Assembly: GCF_001953985.1 (NCBI RefSeq)
Contig: NZ_MBEI01000031.1
Coordinates: 214,674-278,673 of the forward strand
Length of the DNA: 64,000 bases
DNA from: Mycobacterium colombiense
GTDB lineage: Bacteria; Actinomycetota; Actinomycetes; Mycobacteriales; Mycobacteriaceae
Direction: 5' to 3'
In this document: positions 1 through 7,668 of the stretch, piece after piece
Position numbering within the stretch: the first letter of the stretch is position 1
How the letters are laid out: every line of letters begins with the position of its first letter
The notes under the pieces: model-generated
What the model saw: only the letters and a program-made list of their open reading frames with translations
The model's database searches: none
Told to the model about the DNA's origin: nothing
Program-made: the position numbers and the translations under genes

Positions 1-483
1 GCGGTGCGCGGCTTCCGCCTCTACCGCGAAGAGGTATCCATCCGCGCCGATCACCGCGAGCTGGGCCAGGTCCGGGCGGGCTGGGTGGTCGGCAGCCAGT
101 TTGTCTTCTCGCAACACTGCAAGGCGTGCCGGTCGGCGGGACTGTCCGAGGAGAAGATCGCGGCCATACCGTCCTGGCAGACCGCCGAGTGTTTCGACGA
201 CACCGAGCGGCTGTTGCTGGCGTATGCGGACTGCCTTGCGGTACAGCATGGTCGAGTGCCAGAGCGGTTGTTCACCCAGTTGCGGGAAGTCTTCACCGAC
301 ACCGAGATCCTCGAGTTCACCTACACCACCACGATGTACGTGATGCACGCGATCATGTCTAGGGCGCTGCGGCTGGAGTTCGACGACGTCGACGACCCGA
401 TCGTCGAGGTCGACGATTCGACGGGCGGTGGTGTGCTCGATATCGGAGCCGCGACCTCCGGACGTGACGACGTGACGCGCTAA
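1..483 (+). CDS. Carboxymuconolactone decarboxylase family protein, 5'-truncated by the window edge
   Basis: The frame is open to the left edge, so the true start may lie outside the window; a GTG at 4 is only the first possible start inside it. The protein has the CMD/AhpD-like pattern in which a segment 'FSQHCKACRSAGLSEEKI' (about residues 35-52 from the GTG) precedes a helical C-terminal half with 'FTDTEILEFTYTTTMYVMH'. The family covers lactone decarboxylases and AhpD-like peroxidase partners; the Cys pair (39 and 42) would permit thiol chemistry but does not prove it. The substrate is unknown. A second CMD-family gene lies at 50318. The family call is firm, the function is not. Confidence 0.75.
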   Translation, partial: AVRGFRLYREEVSIRADHRELGQVRAGWVVGSQFVFSQHCKACRSAGLSEEKIAAIPSWQTAECFDDTERLLLAYADCLAVQHGRVPERLFTQLREVFTDTEILEFTYTTTMYVMHAIMSRALRLEFDDVDDPIVEVDDSTGGGVLDIGAATSGRDDVTR

Positions 484-688
484 GCGGTTTCTCGACGGCG
501 CGGAATGGGCCCGGCCTTTCATGCTGCGCGCACCAGCCCACATAGCCGAGGATCAGCCGCGCTGAACACCCCGCCGACAATGATCAGACCGCGTTGAGTG
601 CAAATTGCGGCCGCGAAGGCGAATGCCGCGGTTAGCGGAACGGTGCGTCGCCACCGCTTCCCCGGCGTTGGACATTGGCAGCTCTCAT

Positions 689-721
689 CCAATAGTTACT
701 ACGAGCAGTAGTAGCTATTGG
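689..721. promoter_or_regulatory. Near-perfect 14-bp inverted repeat in a gene-free stretch
   Basis: CCAATAGTTACTAC (689-702), a 5-base loop, then GTAGTAGCTATTGG (708-721): 13 of 14 positions pair. It lies in the 484-847 stretch, where I see no supported gene. The arms are AT-rich against a GC-rich background and no T-run follows, so a repressor operator or RNA hairpin fits better than a classical terminator. Which gene it serves is unclear, because the nearest genes are the CMD gene ending at 483 and a small minus-strand gene ending at 848. Confidence 0.5.
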
Positions 722-788
722 GGACGCCTCTAAATACCTCAACTAGAACTTGAGAGTTTCGGCCGATCCGGCCGGATTAACTGTTTGC

Positions 789-814
789 TCCGGGCCTAAT
801 TTTTCGGGCCCGGA
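789..814. terminator. GC-rich hairpin, probable terminator of the small minus-strand gene
   Basis: TCCGGGCC (789-796) pairs with GGCCCGGA (807-814) around a 10-base loop containing a T-run. The hairpin lies about 35 bases beyond the minus-strand stop at 848. Mycobacterial intrinsic terminators often lack a long U-tract, so this is plausible but not proven. It is also placed to act on plus-strand readthrough from the CMD gene. Confidence 0.4.
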
Positions 815-847
815 TGCGAACGGGGTCACGCCAATTGACTGACGAAT

Positions 848-1051
848 TCAGGCGGGAGTGTTGCCGCTGGAGTACAGCTTGAAGTTGCGCACCATCGGAA
901 CCACCGGGTTACCAGCTGCGGCGCGCTGGCGGGCGCGGAAAGACGGATGACGGCGCATTGCCTCGTTGCGTTCGCGTTCGCGACGTTGAGCGGCGGCCCA
1001 TGCTGGATGCGACTGAAGGAATATAACCGTGCCTTCTTGTGTATTCGCCAC
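848..1051 (-). CDS. Small conserved-looking hypothetical protein (67 aa)
   Basis: I do not recognise this protein. The GTG at 1051 is preceded by a strong AGAGGAG ribosome binding site at a spacing of about 8 bases, which is the main support for a real gene; an upstream in-frame start at 1081 has no such site. The product is basic and Arg-rich in the middle (residues about 25-45) with the segment 'FLQSHPAWAAAQRRERERN' and no signal peptide or membrane segment. It is transcribed away from the GH16 gene. No function can be inferred. Confidence 0.55.
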   Translation of the reverse strand: MANTQEGTVIFLQSHPAWAAAQRRERERNEAMRRHPSFRARQRAAAGNPVVPMVRNFKLYSSGNTPA

Positions 1052-1303
1052 GATCGTCACTCCTCTCAGTACCACCCGCAAAAGCTACAACAGTGTGGTT
1101 ATCGGATCGTGATTCCAGAATGCCCGCCGAATCCTGAGACCAAACCACCAGTCAAGGTGAGAATTGGCCATGAATTCGCGAACGTAATCCGTTGCCACTG
1201 CTGTGCTGTCGTCCGTGCTGGTACGACCGCGATCAGAACGATAGCGACGGGCACCGACAAAATTCCCGTTTGAGCCTCGTGCACGGTTGGCTGCTAGGGT
1301 CCA

Positions 1304-2158
1304 TTGCTTATGCCGGAGATCGATCGCCGCCGCATGATTCTGACAACCGGGATCGGCGTGCTGGCAGCCACGCTGCCCGCCCCGAAAGCCTGGGCCTACC
1401 CGCCCCGACAGGACGAACCTCCCGGGCGGATTCCGCCGCCCGCGGCGCCCAGCGGCCAAAACGGGAGCTACATCTTCTCGGACGAGTTCGACGGCCCGGC
1501 CGGTTCGGCCCCTGACCCGTCGAAGTGGGCGATCGCGAAGGCCCGCGAGACCATCAAGGATCCCACCTTTTGGGAGCAGCCCGAACACATCGGGCAGTAC
1601 CGCGACGATCGCCGCAACGTGTTCGTCGACGGCAACTCCAACCTCGTCCTGCGCGCCGCCAAAGACGGTCCGACCTACTACAGCGGCAAGGTGCAGAGCA
1701 ATTGGCGCGGCGGCGTCGGCCACACCTGGGAAGCTCGGATCAAGCTGAACTGCCTGACCCCCGGCGCCTGGCCCGCGTATTGGCTCGGCAATGACGATCA
1801 GGGCGAGATCGACGTCATGGAGTGGTACGGCAACGGCAAATGGCCGTCGGCCACGACCGTGCACGCGAAGGCCAACGGCGGCGAGTGGAAGACCCACAAC
1901 ATCGCGGTGGACAGCGGCTGGCATACCTGGCGCACGCAGTGGGACGAGGCGGGCATCCGGTTCTGGAAGGACTACACCGACGGCGCTGCGCCCTACTTCG
2001 ACGTGCCGGCGAGCTCGCTGCCGGACTGGCCGTTCAACGGGGCCGGCTACACGGTCTATCCGGTCTTCAACCTGGCGGTCGCCGGATCGGGTGGCGAAGA
2101 CCCGGGCCCGGGCACCTACCCCGCCGACATGCTCATCGACTGGATACGCGTCTGGTAG
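1304..2158 (+). CDS. Secreted glycoside hydrolase family 16 protein (Rv0315-like)
   Basis: An exported endo-beta-glucanase-type hydrolase of the GH16 jelly-roll fold. The N-terminus carries a twin-arginine-like signal ('DRRRMILTTGIG', then a hydrophobic run ending ALPAPKAWA-like), consistent with Tat export. The GH16 catalytic signature E-I-D-V-M-E is present in 'GEIDVMEWYG', followed by the usual 'TTVHAKANGG' strand and a C-terminal 'MLIDWIRVW'. M. tuberculosis Rv0315 has the same layout. The start is TTG at 1304 by analogy with Rv0315 (MLMPE-type N-terminus); ATG at 1310 is equally possible. Proposed substrates are beta-1,3-glucans, but the activity of the mycobacterial protein is not evident from sequence. 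Confidence 0.9.
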   Translation: MLMPEIDRRRMILTTGIGVLAATLPAPKAWAYPPRQDEPPGRIPPPAAPSGQNGSYIFSDEFDGPAGSAPDPSKWAIAKARETIKDPTFWEQPEHIGQYRDDRRNVFVDGNSNLVLRAAKDGPTYYSGKVQSNWRGGVGHTWEARIKLNCLTPGAWPAYWLGNDDQGEIDVMEWYGNGKWPSATTVHAKANGGEWKTHNIAVDSGWHTWRTQWDEAGIRFWKDYTDGAAPYFDVPASSLPDWPFNGAGYTVYPVFNLAVAGSGGEDPGPGTYPADMLIDWIRVW

Positions 2159-2167
2159 GCGGCACTC

Positions 2168-3010
2168 TCAGTGCGTCAGCAGCGCGACCGCAGACGTGGG
2201 TTTGCGGCCCGGCCGGCGCAAATCCGATCGCCGCCAGGTAAGCGGGCGCATCCAGATAGGTAAGCGGTGGAGCCGGTTGGCGGCTTCGAGCACCGACTCC
2301 GCTTCGAGGGTCCGCCAGCCCAGGTCTTCGAAGAAGGCCAGCCCGTTGTCTGGTGCGAACTTGAACGGCGCGTTCTCCGAAATCCCGGCGAAGTTCTTGT
2401 TGATCCGCTCTCGCAGGCCGGGAAAGGCGAAATCGATCATCCACCAGGCGACCTCGGGTCGCTTGATCGCGCCCGAAAGGGCCGCGACGTCGGAGGCCTC
2501 CAGGTACATCGACAGGCCCTCGGTCAGCACGAAGGCATTCGTCGCGCCGTCCAGGGCCTCGTCGAAGAAGCCGTCTCGGGCGTGCGGGTCGGCGAGGTCG
2601 ACCGCTATGCGGTTGAGCGCGCAGCGCGGGGCCTGATCGGCAAGTGCTTGCGTCTTTTCGGCGAGCAGCTTGGGGAGATCGGCCTCGATCCAGGTGAGAT
2701 CTGGTGGGAGGTCTAAGCGATAGGGCCGGGTGTCCAGGCCGGCGGCCAGATTCAGAACGCGGTCACAGCCGTGCGCGAGTGCGTCGGCGATGGCATCGTC
2801 GATGAGCTTGGTCCGTGCGACCAGCCACCAACCGCTGCGATCCGTCCACGGAGCGTTGTCGACGATCGCGCGGCCCTGTTCACCGGCGAGGCGCTCGGCG
2901 AGGTGGTCGTTGAACAGCGCATCGGGGCGGGCCGATTCGGTCGCCCGGTGCAGCGCCGTCCATCGGGCCGTATCGGAAACATGGGTGATGGTGTGCGCCG
3001 GACCAGACAT
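2168..3010 (-). CDS. SAM-dependent methyltransferase, leucine carboxyl methyltransferase (Ppm1/Omt) family
   Basis: The 280-aa length and the motifs match the large mycobacterial LCM-like O-methyltransferase family (TIGR00027/PF04072): an N-terminal 'SDTARWTALHRATES', a SAM-binding loop 'VLNLAAGLDTRPYRLDLP', the acidic 'WIEADLPKLL' and the 'FVLTEGLSMYL' strand. Substrates are unknown for nearly all members. A TATAAC hexamer (sense strand, 3023-3018) ends 7 bases before the ATG, which suggests a leaderless transcript; no ribosome binding site is visible. It converges on the GH16 gene, 9 bases away. A second member of the family is at 59179. Confidence 0.88.
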   Translation of the reverse strand: MSGPAHTITHVSDTARWTALHRATESARPDALFNDHLAERLAGEQGRAIVDNAPWTDRSGWWLVARTKLIDDAIADALAHGCDRVLNLAAGLDTRPYRLDLPPDLTWIEADLPKLLAEKTQALADQAPRCALNRIAVDLADPHARDGFFDEALDGATNAFVLTEGLSMYLEASDVAALSGAIKRPEVAWWMIDFAFPGLRERINKNFAGISENAPFKFAPDNGLAFFEDLGWRTLEAESVLEAANRLHRLPIWMRPLTWRRSDLRRPGRKPTSAVALLTH

Positions 3011-3040
3011 ACGTTGCGTTATAGCAGTACCGTCCGCGCC

Positions 3041-3709
3041 CTACTGACCAGCCCTGCCTCCGGCGAACCAGGCCTCGGTGACGGTGCGGGTCGCGGGCGG
3101 TGGAAGGACGGCGTCCGGTGCGCCGAGGCGGCCGACCTTGACGGTCCACGCCGGCGACGAGCGGTCGATGCAGGATCCGGCGCCCTGGCTGGGCAGCCAC
3201 AGCACGGCAAGGTCGCTGCCGCATCCATAGACGCCGGTGTACCCGTCGGCCCGGCCACCCCACGCGCCGCCGTTGCGCAGCAGGCAGCGGGTGCCGTCGT
3301 CGAGGGTGAGCGCGAACGGATCCGGGGTGGCCGTCGGGTGCACGGGCGGAAGCTGGCCGTCGAACGTCACCCGGTGCATCTGCATGTCCCACGGATTGTC
3401 CACGCACAGAAGCGATCCCGGCGTCGATGGCCAGCAGGTACCGGCTCCGGCCGCACTCGGCGAACAGTAGTAGACGTTGTCGGCAACCGCCGACGGTGAC
3501 GGTTGCGAGCAGTCGCTGGCCTGCCCGACGTTGCCAGGCCCGGATGCCACCTTGTAGCCGTTGATCGCTTCGCCGCTGGGTCCGACGGCCATCACGGTGA
3601 TCACCTGGGTGGCCGGCGGATCCGCGCCCGCACTGCCGGAGGCCGAGATCGCCATCAGCGCGGCCAGCAAGGCGATACAGACCTGCGCCATGCGGTGCAC
3701 CACGTTCAT
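3041..3709 (-). CDS. Conserved exported protein (Rv0320-like)
   Basis: A 222-aa secreted protein of unknown function. The first ~30 residues form a Sec signal peptide (MNVVHRMAQ, a hydrophobic core, then SGSAGA before a probable cleavage). The mature part is Cys-rich with about eight cysteines, several in pairs such as 'YYCSPSAAGAGTC', 'LLCVDNP', 'CLLRNGG' and 'VYGCGSD', suggesting a disulphide-stabilised extracytoplasmic domain. AAGGA precedes the ATG by 9 bases. Length and position near a GH16 gene match Rv0320 of M. tuberculosis as I remember it. No catalytic motif is seen. Confidence 0.75.
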   Translation of the reverse strand: MNVVHRMAQVCIALLAALMAISASGSAGADPPATQVITVMAVGPSGEAINGYKVASGPGNVGQASDCSQPSPSAVADNVYYCSPSAAGAGTCWPSTPGSLLCVDNPWDMQMHRVTFDGQLPPVHPTATPDPFALTLDDGTRCLLRNGGAWGGRADGYTGVYGCGSDLAVLWLPSQGAGSCIDRSSPAWTVKVGRLGAPDAVLPPPATRTVTEAWFAGGRAGQ

Positions 3710-3901
3710 CGAGCCAATCCTTCTGCCGGCCCCCTTTGTGCAGAGTAGAGCGCATCCGAGGCCGGCGGCCCGGAATCGGTGGGTCCGTTGTCGGCATCCG
3801 TTCAGGGCCGCGTGATTGGGATCGGTAGCCGAGGGACGGGTCTGTACTTACCGCAACGACGCCGCCACTCAAGGCGGCGCCCCACGAAAGGAAGACAGCA
3901 A

Positions 3902-4156
3902 ATGAACATCGTGCCGACCAGCATCCAAGAGCAGATCAACCGTGTCGATCGCCAGCGAAGCCTGTACATCGGGATCAGCACCGGCCTGCTCGCGATCTGG
4001 AGCGTTTACCGGCTGATCTGGATGCTTTATCTCGGAATGACTTTCGGCTGGTTCTTCGGCGCGATGGCTTTCCAGGTGGTGCTGTGGGGTGTGATCGGGA
4101 CCGCCGCCGCGGTGGCCTCCGTCGGGTTCCTCACCCGCTACAACAAGGGATCTTGA
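3902..4156 (+). CDS. Small two-helix membrane protein (84 aa)
   Basis: Not recognised by name. The ATG at 3902 has an AGGAAGA site 8-9 bases upstream; the longer reading from 3779 has none. The protein has a soluble N-terminus ('SIQEQINRVDRQRS'), two hydrophobic segments (about residues 21-45 and 52-75) and a short basic tail, so it probably sits in the cytoplasmic membrane with both ends inside. It is monocistronic and followed at once by a strong hairpin terminator. Confidence 0.65.
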   Translation: MNIVPTSIQEQINRVDRQRSLYIGISTGLLAIWSVYRLIWMLYLGMTFGWFFGAMAFQVVLWGVIGTAAAVASVGFLTRYNKGS

Positions 4157-4177
4157 CTCGTCTGACGGCCGTCGGAG

Positions 4178-4208
4178 AAGTCCCGGACCTGGCTGGGGTC
4201 CGGGACTT
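4178..4208. terminator. Perfect 12-bp-stem terminator between convergent genes
   Basis: AAGTCCCGGACC (4178-4189) and GGTCCGGGACTT (4197-4208) are exact complements around a 7-base loop; a short T/C-rich tail follows. The hairpin sits between the stop of the small membrane protein (4156) and the stop of the aldehyde dehydrogenase (4229), so it can terminate both strands. Confidence 0.85.
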
Positions 4209-4228
4209 TCCGTTGTGCGACAACGGGT

Positions 4229-5683
4229 TCAGAGCTGAGCCCAGACCGACTTCGTCTTCAGGTAGATTTCGAGGCCCTCTTTACCGAACTCGTGACCCCA
4301 GCCGGACTGCTTGTAGCCGCCGAACGGCACATCGTGGTCGAAGACCAACTGGCAGTTGACCTGAACACTGCCGGCCTGCAGCCGCCTCATGATGCGGTGG
4401 GCCCGGCCCAGGTTCTCCGTCCAGGCGGTGGCCGCCAGGCCGTAGGTGGTGTCGTTGGCCAGGGCCACGGCCTCGTCCTCGTCGTCGAACGGCAGGATCG
4501 TGACCACCGGCCCGAAGATCTCCTGCTGGTACAGCCGCATGCTGGTGTCGACGTTGGTGAGCACCGTCGGGTGCACGAAGTAGCCCTTGCGGTCCAGGCG
4601 GTGCCCGCCGGTGACCACCTCGACGCCGTCCCTCTTGCCCTCGTCGATGAAGCCCATGACGCGGGTCAACTGCTTCTCGCTGATCAGCGGGCCGCTGACG
4701 CAGCCCTCCTCGCTGGGGGCGCCCAGCTTGAACGAATTCGCCATCATCGCAATGCCTTCCACGACCCGGTCGTAGACGCCGCGCTGGGCGAAGATGCGCG
4801 ACCCGCACACGCAGCCCTGGCCGGAGTGCACGAAGATGCCCAGCGAAGCCATCATGATGGCGTTGTCCAGGTTGGCGTCGTCGAAGATCAGCACCGGCGA
4901 TTTGCCGCCGAGTTCGAGCGTGACCTTCTTCAGGTTGTCGGCCGAGGCACGCACGATCTCCTTGCCGACCTCGGTCGAGCCGGTGAAGGCGACCTTCTGC
5001 ACATCGGGGTGCGCGGTGATCGCGGCGCCCGCGGTGTGGCCGTAACCGGTCAACAGGTTGACGACGCCCTCGGGCACGCCGGCCTCGTGGATGAGCCTGT
5101 CCAGCAGCAGCGCCGACAGCGGCGTCTCCTCGGCCGGCTTGACCAGCAGGCTGCCGCCCGCGGCCAGGGCCGGAGCAAGCTTGGCGCTGGCGTTGAAGAT
5201 CGGGCCGTTCCACGGAAAGATCAGGCCCACCACGCTGTACGGCTCTTTGAGCGTGTAGGCGTGCATGTTGACGTAGTTGTCGGTCGCGATGCCGTCGGTC
5301 TTCACGTCGTACGCGACGCCGTTGATCTTCGAACACCAACCGGCGTAGTAGCGGAAGAACTCCGAACAGGTGGACATCTGCAACTGGGCCTGCATCAGCG
5401 GCATGCCAGTGTTGAGCGAGTCGAGCTGGGCGAACTCCTCGGCGTGCTCGTCGATCAGCTCGCCGATCCGCCACAGGATCTTGGCCCGCTCGCGGCCCGG
5501 AAGGTCCGACCAGATCCCCGACTCGAAGGTCGCCTTCGCTTTCGCCGCGGCCTCGTTGACCGCTTCTTGGCCGCAGTCGGTGAATTCGGTGATCGTCTCC
5601 TCGGTCGCGGGATCGATGACCGAGATGACGTCACCCGTTCCGGGGCGCTTGCGAATGTCGTCCAATACCGCCTGCACCGTCAT
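4229..5683 (-). CDS. NAD(P)-dependent aldehyde dehydrogenase
   Basis: A 484-aa class 3-type ALDH that oxidises an aldehyde to its acid. Visible landmarks: the 'FPWNGP' loop with Asn159, the coenzyme motif 'FTGSTEVG' (233-240), the general base Glu257 in 'TLELGGKSP', and the nucleophile Cys291 in 'HSGQGCVCGSR' (with a second Cys at 293). An AAAGGGATC site precedes the ATG. It is transcribed alone, with a palindrome upstream at 5730. The sequence resembles the betaine/phenylacetaldehyde/cumic aldehyde branch, but the substrate cannot be fixed from sequence. Confidence 0.93.
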   Translation of the reverse strand: MTVQAVLDDIRKRPGTGDVISVIDPATEETITEFTDCGQEAVNEAAAKAKATFESGIWSDLPGRERAKILWRIGELIDEHAEEFAQLDSLNTGMPLMQAQLQMSTCSEFFRYYAGWCSKINGVAYDVKTDGIATDNYVNMHAYTLKEPYSVVGLIFPWNGPIFNASAKLAPALAAGGSLLVKPAEETPLSALLLDRLIHEAGVPEGVVNLLTGYGHTAGAAITAHPDVQKVAFTGSTEVGKEIVRASADNLKKVTLELGGKSPVLIFDDANLDNAIMMASLGIFVHSGQGCVCGSRIFAQRGVYDRVVEGIAMMANSFKLGAPSEEGCVSGPLISEKQLTRVMGFIDEGKRDGVEVVTGGHRLDRKGYFVHPTVLTNVDTSMRLYQQEIFGPVVTILPFDDEDEAVALANDTTYGLAATAWTENLGRAHRIMRRLQAGSVQVNCQLVFDHDVPFGGYKQSGWGHEFGKEGLEIYLKTKSVWAQL

Positions 5684-5729
5684 CTGATCCCTTTCGTATT
5701 GCCGGTCGTGGCGCCCCGGCGCCCAATGC

Positions 5730-5743
5730 GCTCAGTGCTGAGC
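5730..5743. promoter_or_regulatory. Palindrome upstream of the aldehyde dehydrogenase
   Basis: GCTCAG-TG-CTGAGC is a perfect 6-bp-arm palindrome about 47 bases upstream of the dehydrogenase start codon (5683), in the position of an operator for that gene. No regulator gene is adjacent on this side, so the cognate protein (probably TetR- or GntR-like by site size) is unknown. Confidence 0.4.
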
Positions 5744-5795
5744 ACTTGCCTAGCATTGTGCACACGGCTGGTCAAGCATCCGCACGCGGATCCGC

Positions 5796-6206
5796 TCAGC
5801 GCAGTTGTTGGATGCGGATGAGGTTTCCCGCCGGGTCCCGGACGGCGCAGTCGCGAAGCCCGTACGGCTGGTCGGTGGGCTCCTGGACGATGTCGACGTC
5901 GCCGGCCTGCAGCCGTTCGAAGGTGCCGTCGAGGTCGTTGGTGGCCAGCAGCAGTGTGGCGTAGCTGCCCTTGGCCATCATCTCGGCGATGGTGCGGCGC
6001 TCGTCGTCCGTGATGCCCGGGTTGGCGGCGGGCGGGTTCAAGACGATGGACGTGTCCGGCTGGTTCGGCGGACCGACCGTGATCCAGCGCATCGTGCCCT
6101 TGCCGACGTCGAGGCGGACCTCGAATCCCAAGACGTCGCGATAGAAGGCGAGCGATGCTTCCGGGTCTTCATGGGGAAGGAAGCTCGAGTGAATGGTGAT
6201 GGTCAT
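5796..6206 (-). CDS. VOC/glyoxalase-fold protein
   Basis: A 136-aa vicinal-oxygen-chelate protein with the paired beta-alpha-beta-beta-beta modules: N-terminal 'FLPHEDPEASLAFYRDVLGFEV' (quoted in part, residues about 9-30) and C-terminal 'YGLRDCAVRDPAGNLIRI'. Such proteins act as lyases, dioxygenases or resistance proteins; the metal ligands cannot be assigned with certainty. It starts 4 bases after the AraC stop, so it is the last gene of an epimerase-AraC-VOC operon and probably acts on, or is induced by, the ligand of that AraC protein. Confidence 0.8.
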   Translation of the reverse strand: MTITIHSSFLPHEDPEASLAFYRDVLGFEVRLDVGKGTMRWITVGPPNQPDTSIVLNPPAANPGITDDERRTIAEMMAKGSYATLLLATNDLDGTFERLQAGDVDIVQEPTDQPYGLRDCAVRDPAGNLIRIQQLR

Positions 6207-6210
6207 GCGG

Positions 6211-6663
6211 TCAGGCTAGGTGCGGCCCGACGGCGGATGCTTCTCGATTCCTGATCGGTCTCGTCACCTGTTTGGCAACGCACGGCGGCATGCCCGCCAG
6301 CGCGCCGGACGCTCGGCGCCGATACGTGCTGGGCGGCACACCGACCAGTTCGGTGAATCGGGTGCTGAAGGTGCCCAAGGACGAGCATCCGACCGCGAAG
6401 CACACCTCCGTGACGCTCAGATCGCCGCGGCGCAGCAGTGCCATCGCCCGCTCGATGCGTCGCGTCATCAAGTAGGAGTACGGCGATTCGCCGTAGGCGC
6501 GCCGGAATTCGCGGCTGAGGTGGCCGGCGGACATGTGCACCCCGCGCGCGAGCGCTTCGACGTCCAGCGGCTGCGTGTACTCCCGGTCGATGCGGTCGCG
6601 GACGCGGCGCAACAGGACCAGGGTGCGCAGGTGCTGCGCCGCTGCGTCGGGAGTATTGGCCAC
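6211..6663 (-). CDS. AraC-family transcriptional regulator (DNA-binding domain only)
   Basis: At 150 aa this is little more than the two-helix-turn-helix AraC domain: 'LDVEALARGVHMSAGHLSRE' is the first HTH (about residues 33-52) and 'LSVTEVCFAVGCSSLGTFST' the second (about 81-100), followed by the family 'PSTYRR' end. There is no N-terminal sensing domain, so it may respond through a partner or act constitutively. It lies between the epimerase (14-base gap) and the VOC gene (4-base gap), an arrangement often seen where the regulator controls the VOC enzyme. Confidence 0.88.
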   Translation of the reverse strand: MANTPDAAAQHLRTLVLLRRVRDRIDREYTQPLDVEALARGVHMSAGHLSREFRRAYGESPYSYLMTRRIERAMALLRRGDLSVTEVCFAVGCSSLGTFSTRFTELVGVPPSTYRRRASGALAGMPPCVAKQVTRPIRNREASAVGPHLA

Positions 6664-6677
6664 GGGCGATGCCGCCT

Positions 6678-7580
6678 CTAGACGGCGACGAGCTCGGGGT
6701 GGAACTTGGCCGCCATGCGGCGTATTCCGTCGCGCCAGTCGACCGAGGTGCCGCCGATGAGTTCGTGCATCCGGTCGATGGTGGTGGGGTTGCCGCGCAG
6801 CGCCTGGTCGCTCGCCTCGAACATCGGCTCCCTGCCGACGAGCGAGCCGAGGTAGTCACACCACTCCTGCAGGCTGACCGTCTGGTCGCCGCACCAGTTG
6901 ACCGTGGTCGCCGGGACCGACGCGACCTCGAGCAGCTTGGGGATCGTCGCGATGATGTCGTCCTCGTGAATGGGGTTGTAGCGGGCGGGTTCACCGGGTG
7001 GAACGGGAATCGGGATGCCGCCCAACATCATCTCCATGTGGTAGAACGGCCAACCGCCGTTGTCGCCGTAGGGAACGTTGAGCCGGGCGATCGTGGTGGG
7101 CACGCCGACGACGCGCGCCACCGACCGGGCGACGACTTCCCCGGCGATCTTGGAGATGGAATAGGTGGGGAACAACGGCTTGTGGTTGTCGCCCAGGGCG
7201 GACCGCTCGCTGCGGGGGTCGTCGTCCGGGGGGTCGTACACGGCGGCCGACGAACAGTGCAAAAACGCCTTCGCCTTGCGGCAGTGGGCCATCAGCAGGC
7301 CGACCGACTCCGCATTGGCCGCCAGGTCCTTGTCCCAGCTTCCGCTCTTGGCCACCGCCAAGTTCAGGACATAGTCGAAATCCGTTGGCAGAGCGGTGAA
7401 GTCACCGGCGGCCAGATTCACCTTCTCGCAGCGGATCCCGGCCTTCTCGAGGCCTTCGCGCGCGGCGGGGTCGGTGAAACGGGCGATTCCCCAGACCTCG
7501 TTGTCGGCGGCAAGCGCCCGGGCGATGGGGGTGGCGATTTGACCGGTCGGGCCGGTGATCAGGATTTTTGAGCCGCGCAT
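6678..7580 (-). CDS. NAD-dependent epimerase/dehydratase-family protein (extended SDR)
   Basis: A 300-aa Rossmann protein with the N-terminal nucleotide loop 'ILITGPTGQIATPIA' and the extended-SDR active site: 'HCSSAAVYDP' (Ser) and Y-x3-K in 'YSISKIAGE'. Such enzymes epimerise, dehydrate or reduce sugar nucleotides or related substrates. ATG at 7580 is chosen because the Rossmann strand starts 4 residues later; an in-frame extension to 7781 would run through the two-component promoter region. It is the first gene of a three-gene operon with AraC and VOC genes. Confidence 0.85.
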   Translation of the reverse strand: MRGSKILITGPTGQIATPIARALAADNEVWGIARFTDPAAREGLEKAGIRCEKVNLAAGDFTALPTDFDYVLNLAVAKSGSWDKDLAANAESVGLLMAHCRKAKAFLHCSSAAVYDPPDDDPRSERSALGDNHKPLFPTYSISKIAGEVVARSVARVVGVPTTIARLNVPYGDNGGWPFYHMEMMLGGIPIPVPPGEPARYNPIHEDDIIATIPKLLEVASVPATTVNWCGDQTVSLQEWCDYLGSLVGREPMFEASDQALRGNPTTIDRMHELIGGTSVDWRDGIRRMAAKFHPELVAV

Positions 7581-7668
7581 GCGCGCAATGGTAACGAGGA
7601 GCGGCGCATCCCGACAGAGATCATCGTGCTTTCGCGCATTCTGCTCACCTGCGCGGTAGTGTCTGTCC

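Noticed and set aside
2880..3872. A 330-codon minus-strand frame through the Rv0320-like gene
   Set aside because: The alternative frame at 3041-3709 has a signal peptide, ribosome binding site and patterned cysteines; this one is Arg-rich shadow sequence spanning two genes.
4292..5821. A 509-codon open frame on the plus strand across the aldehyde dehydrogenase gene
   Set aside because: It is antisense to a complete, motif-bearing ALDH. Its product has only Val/Gly/His/Arg-rich composition typical of a GC-rich shadow frame and no ribosome binding site.
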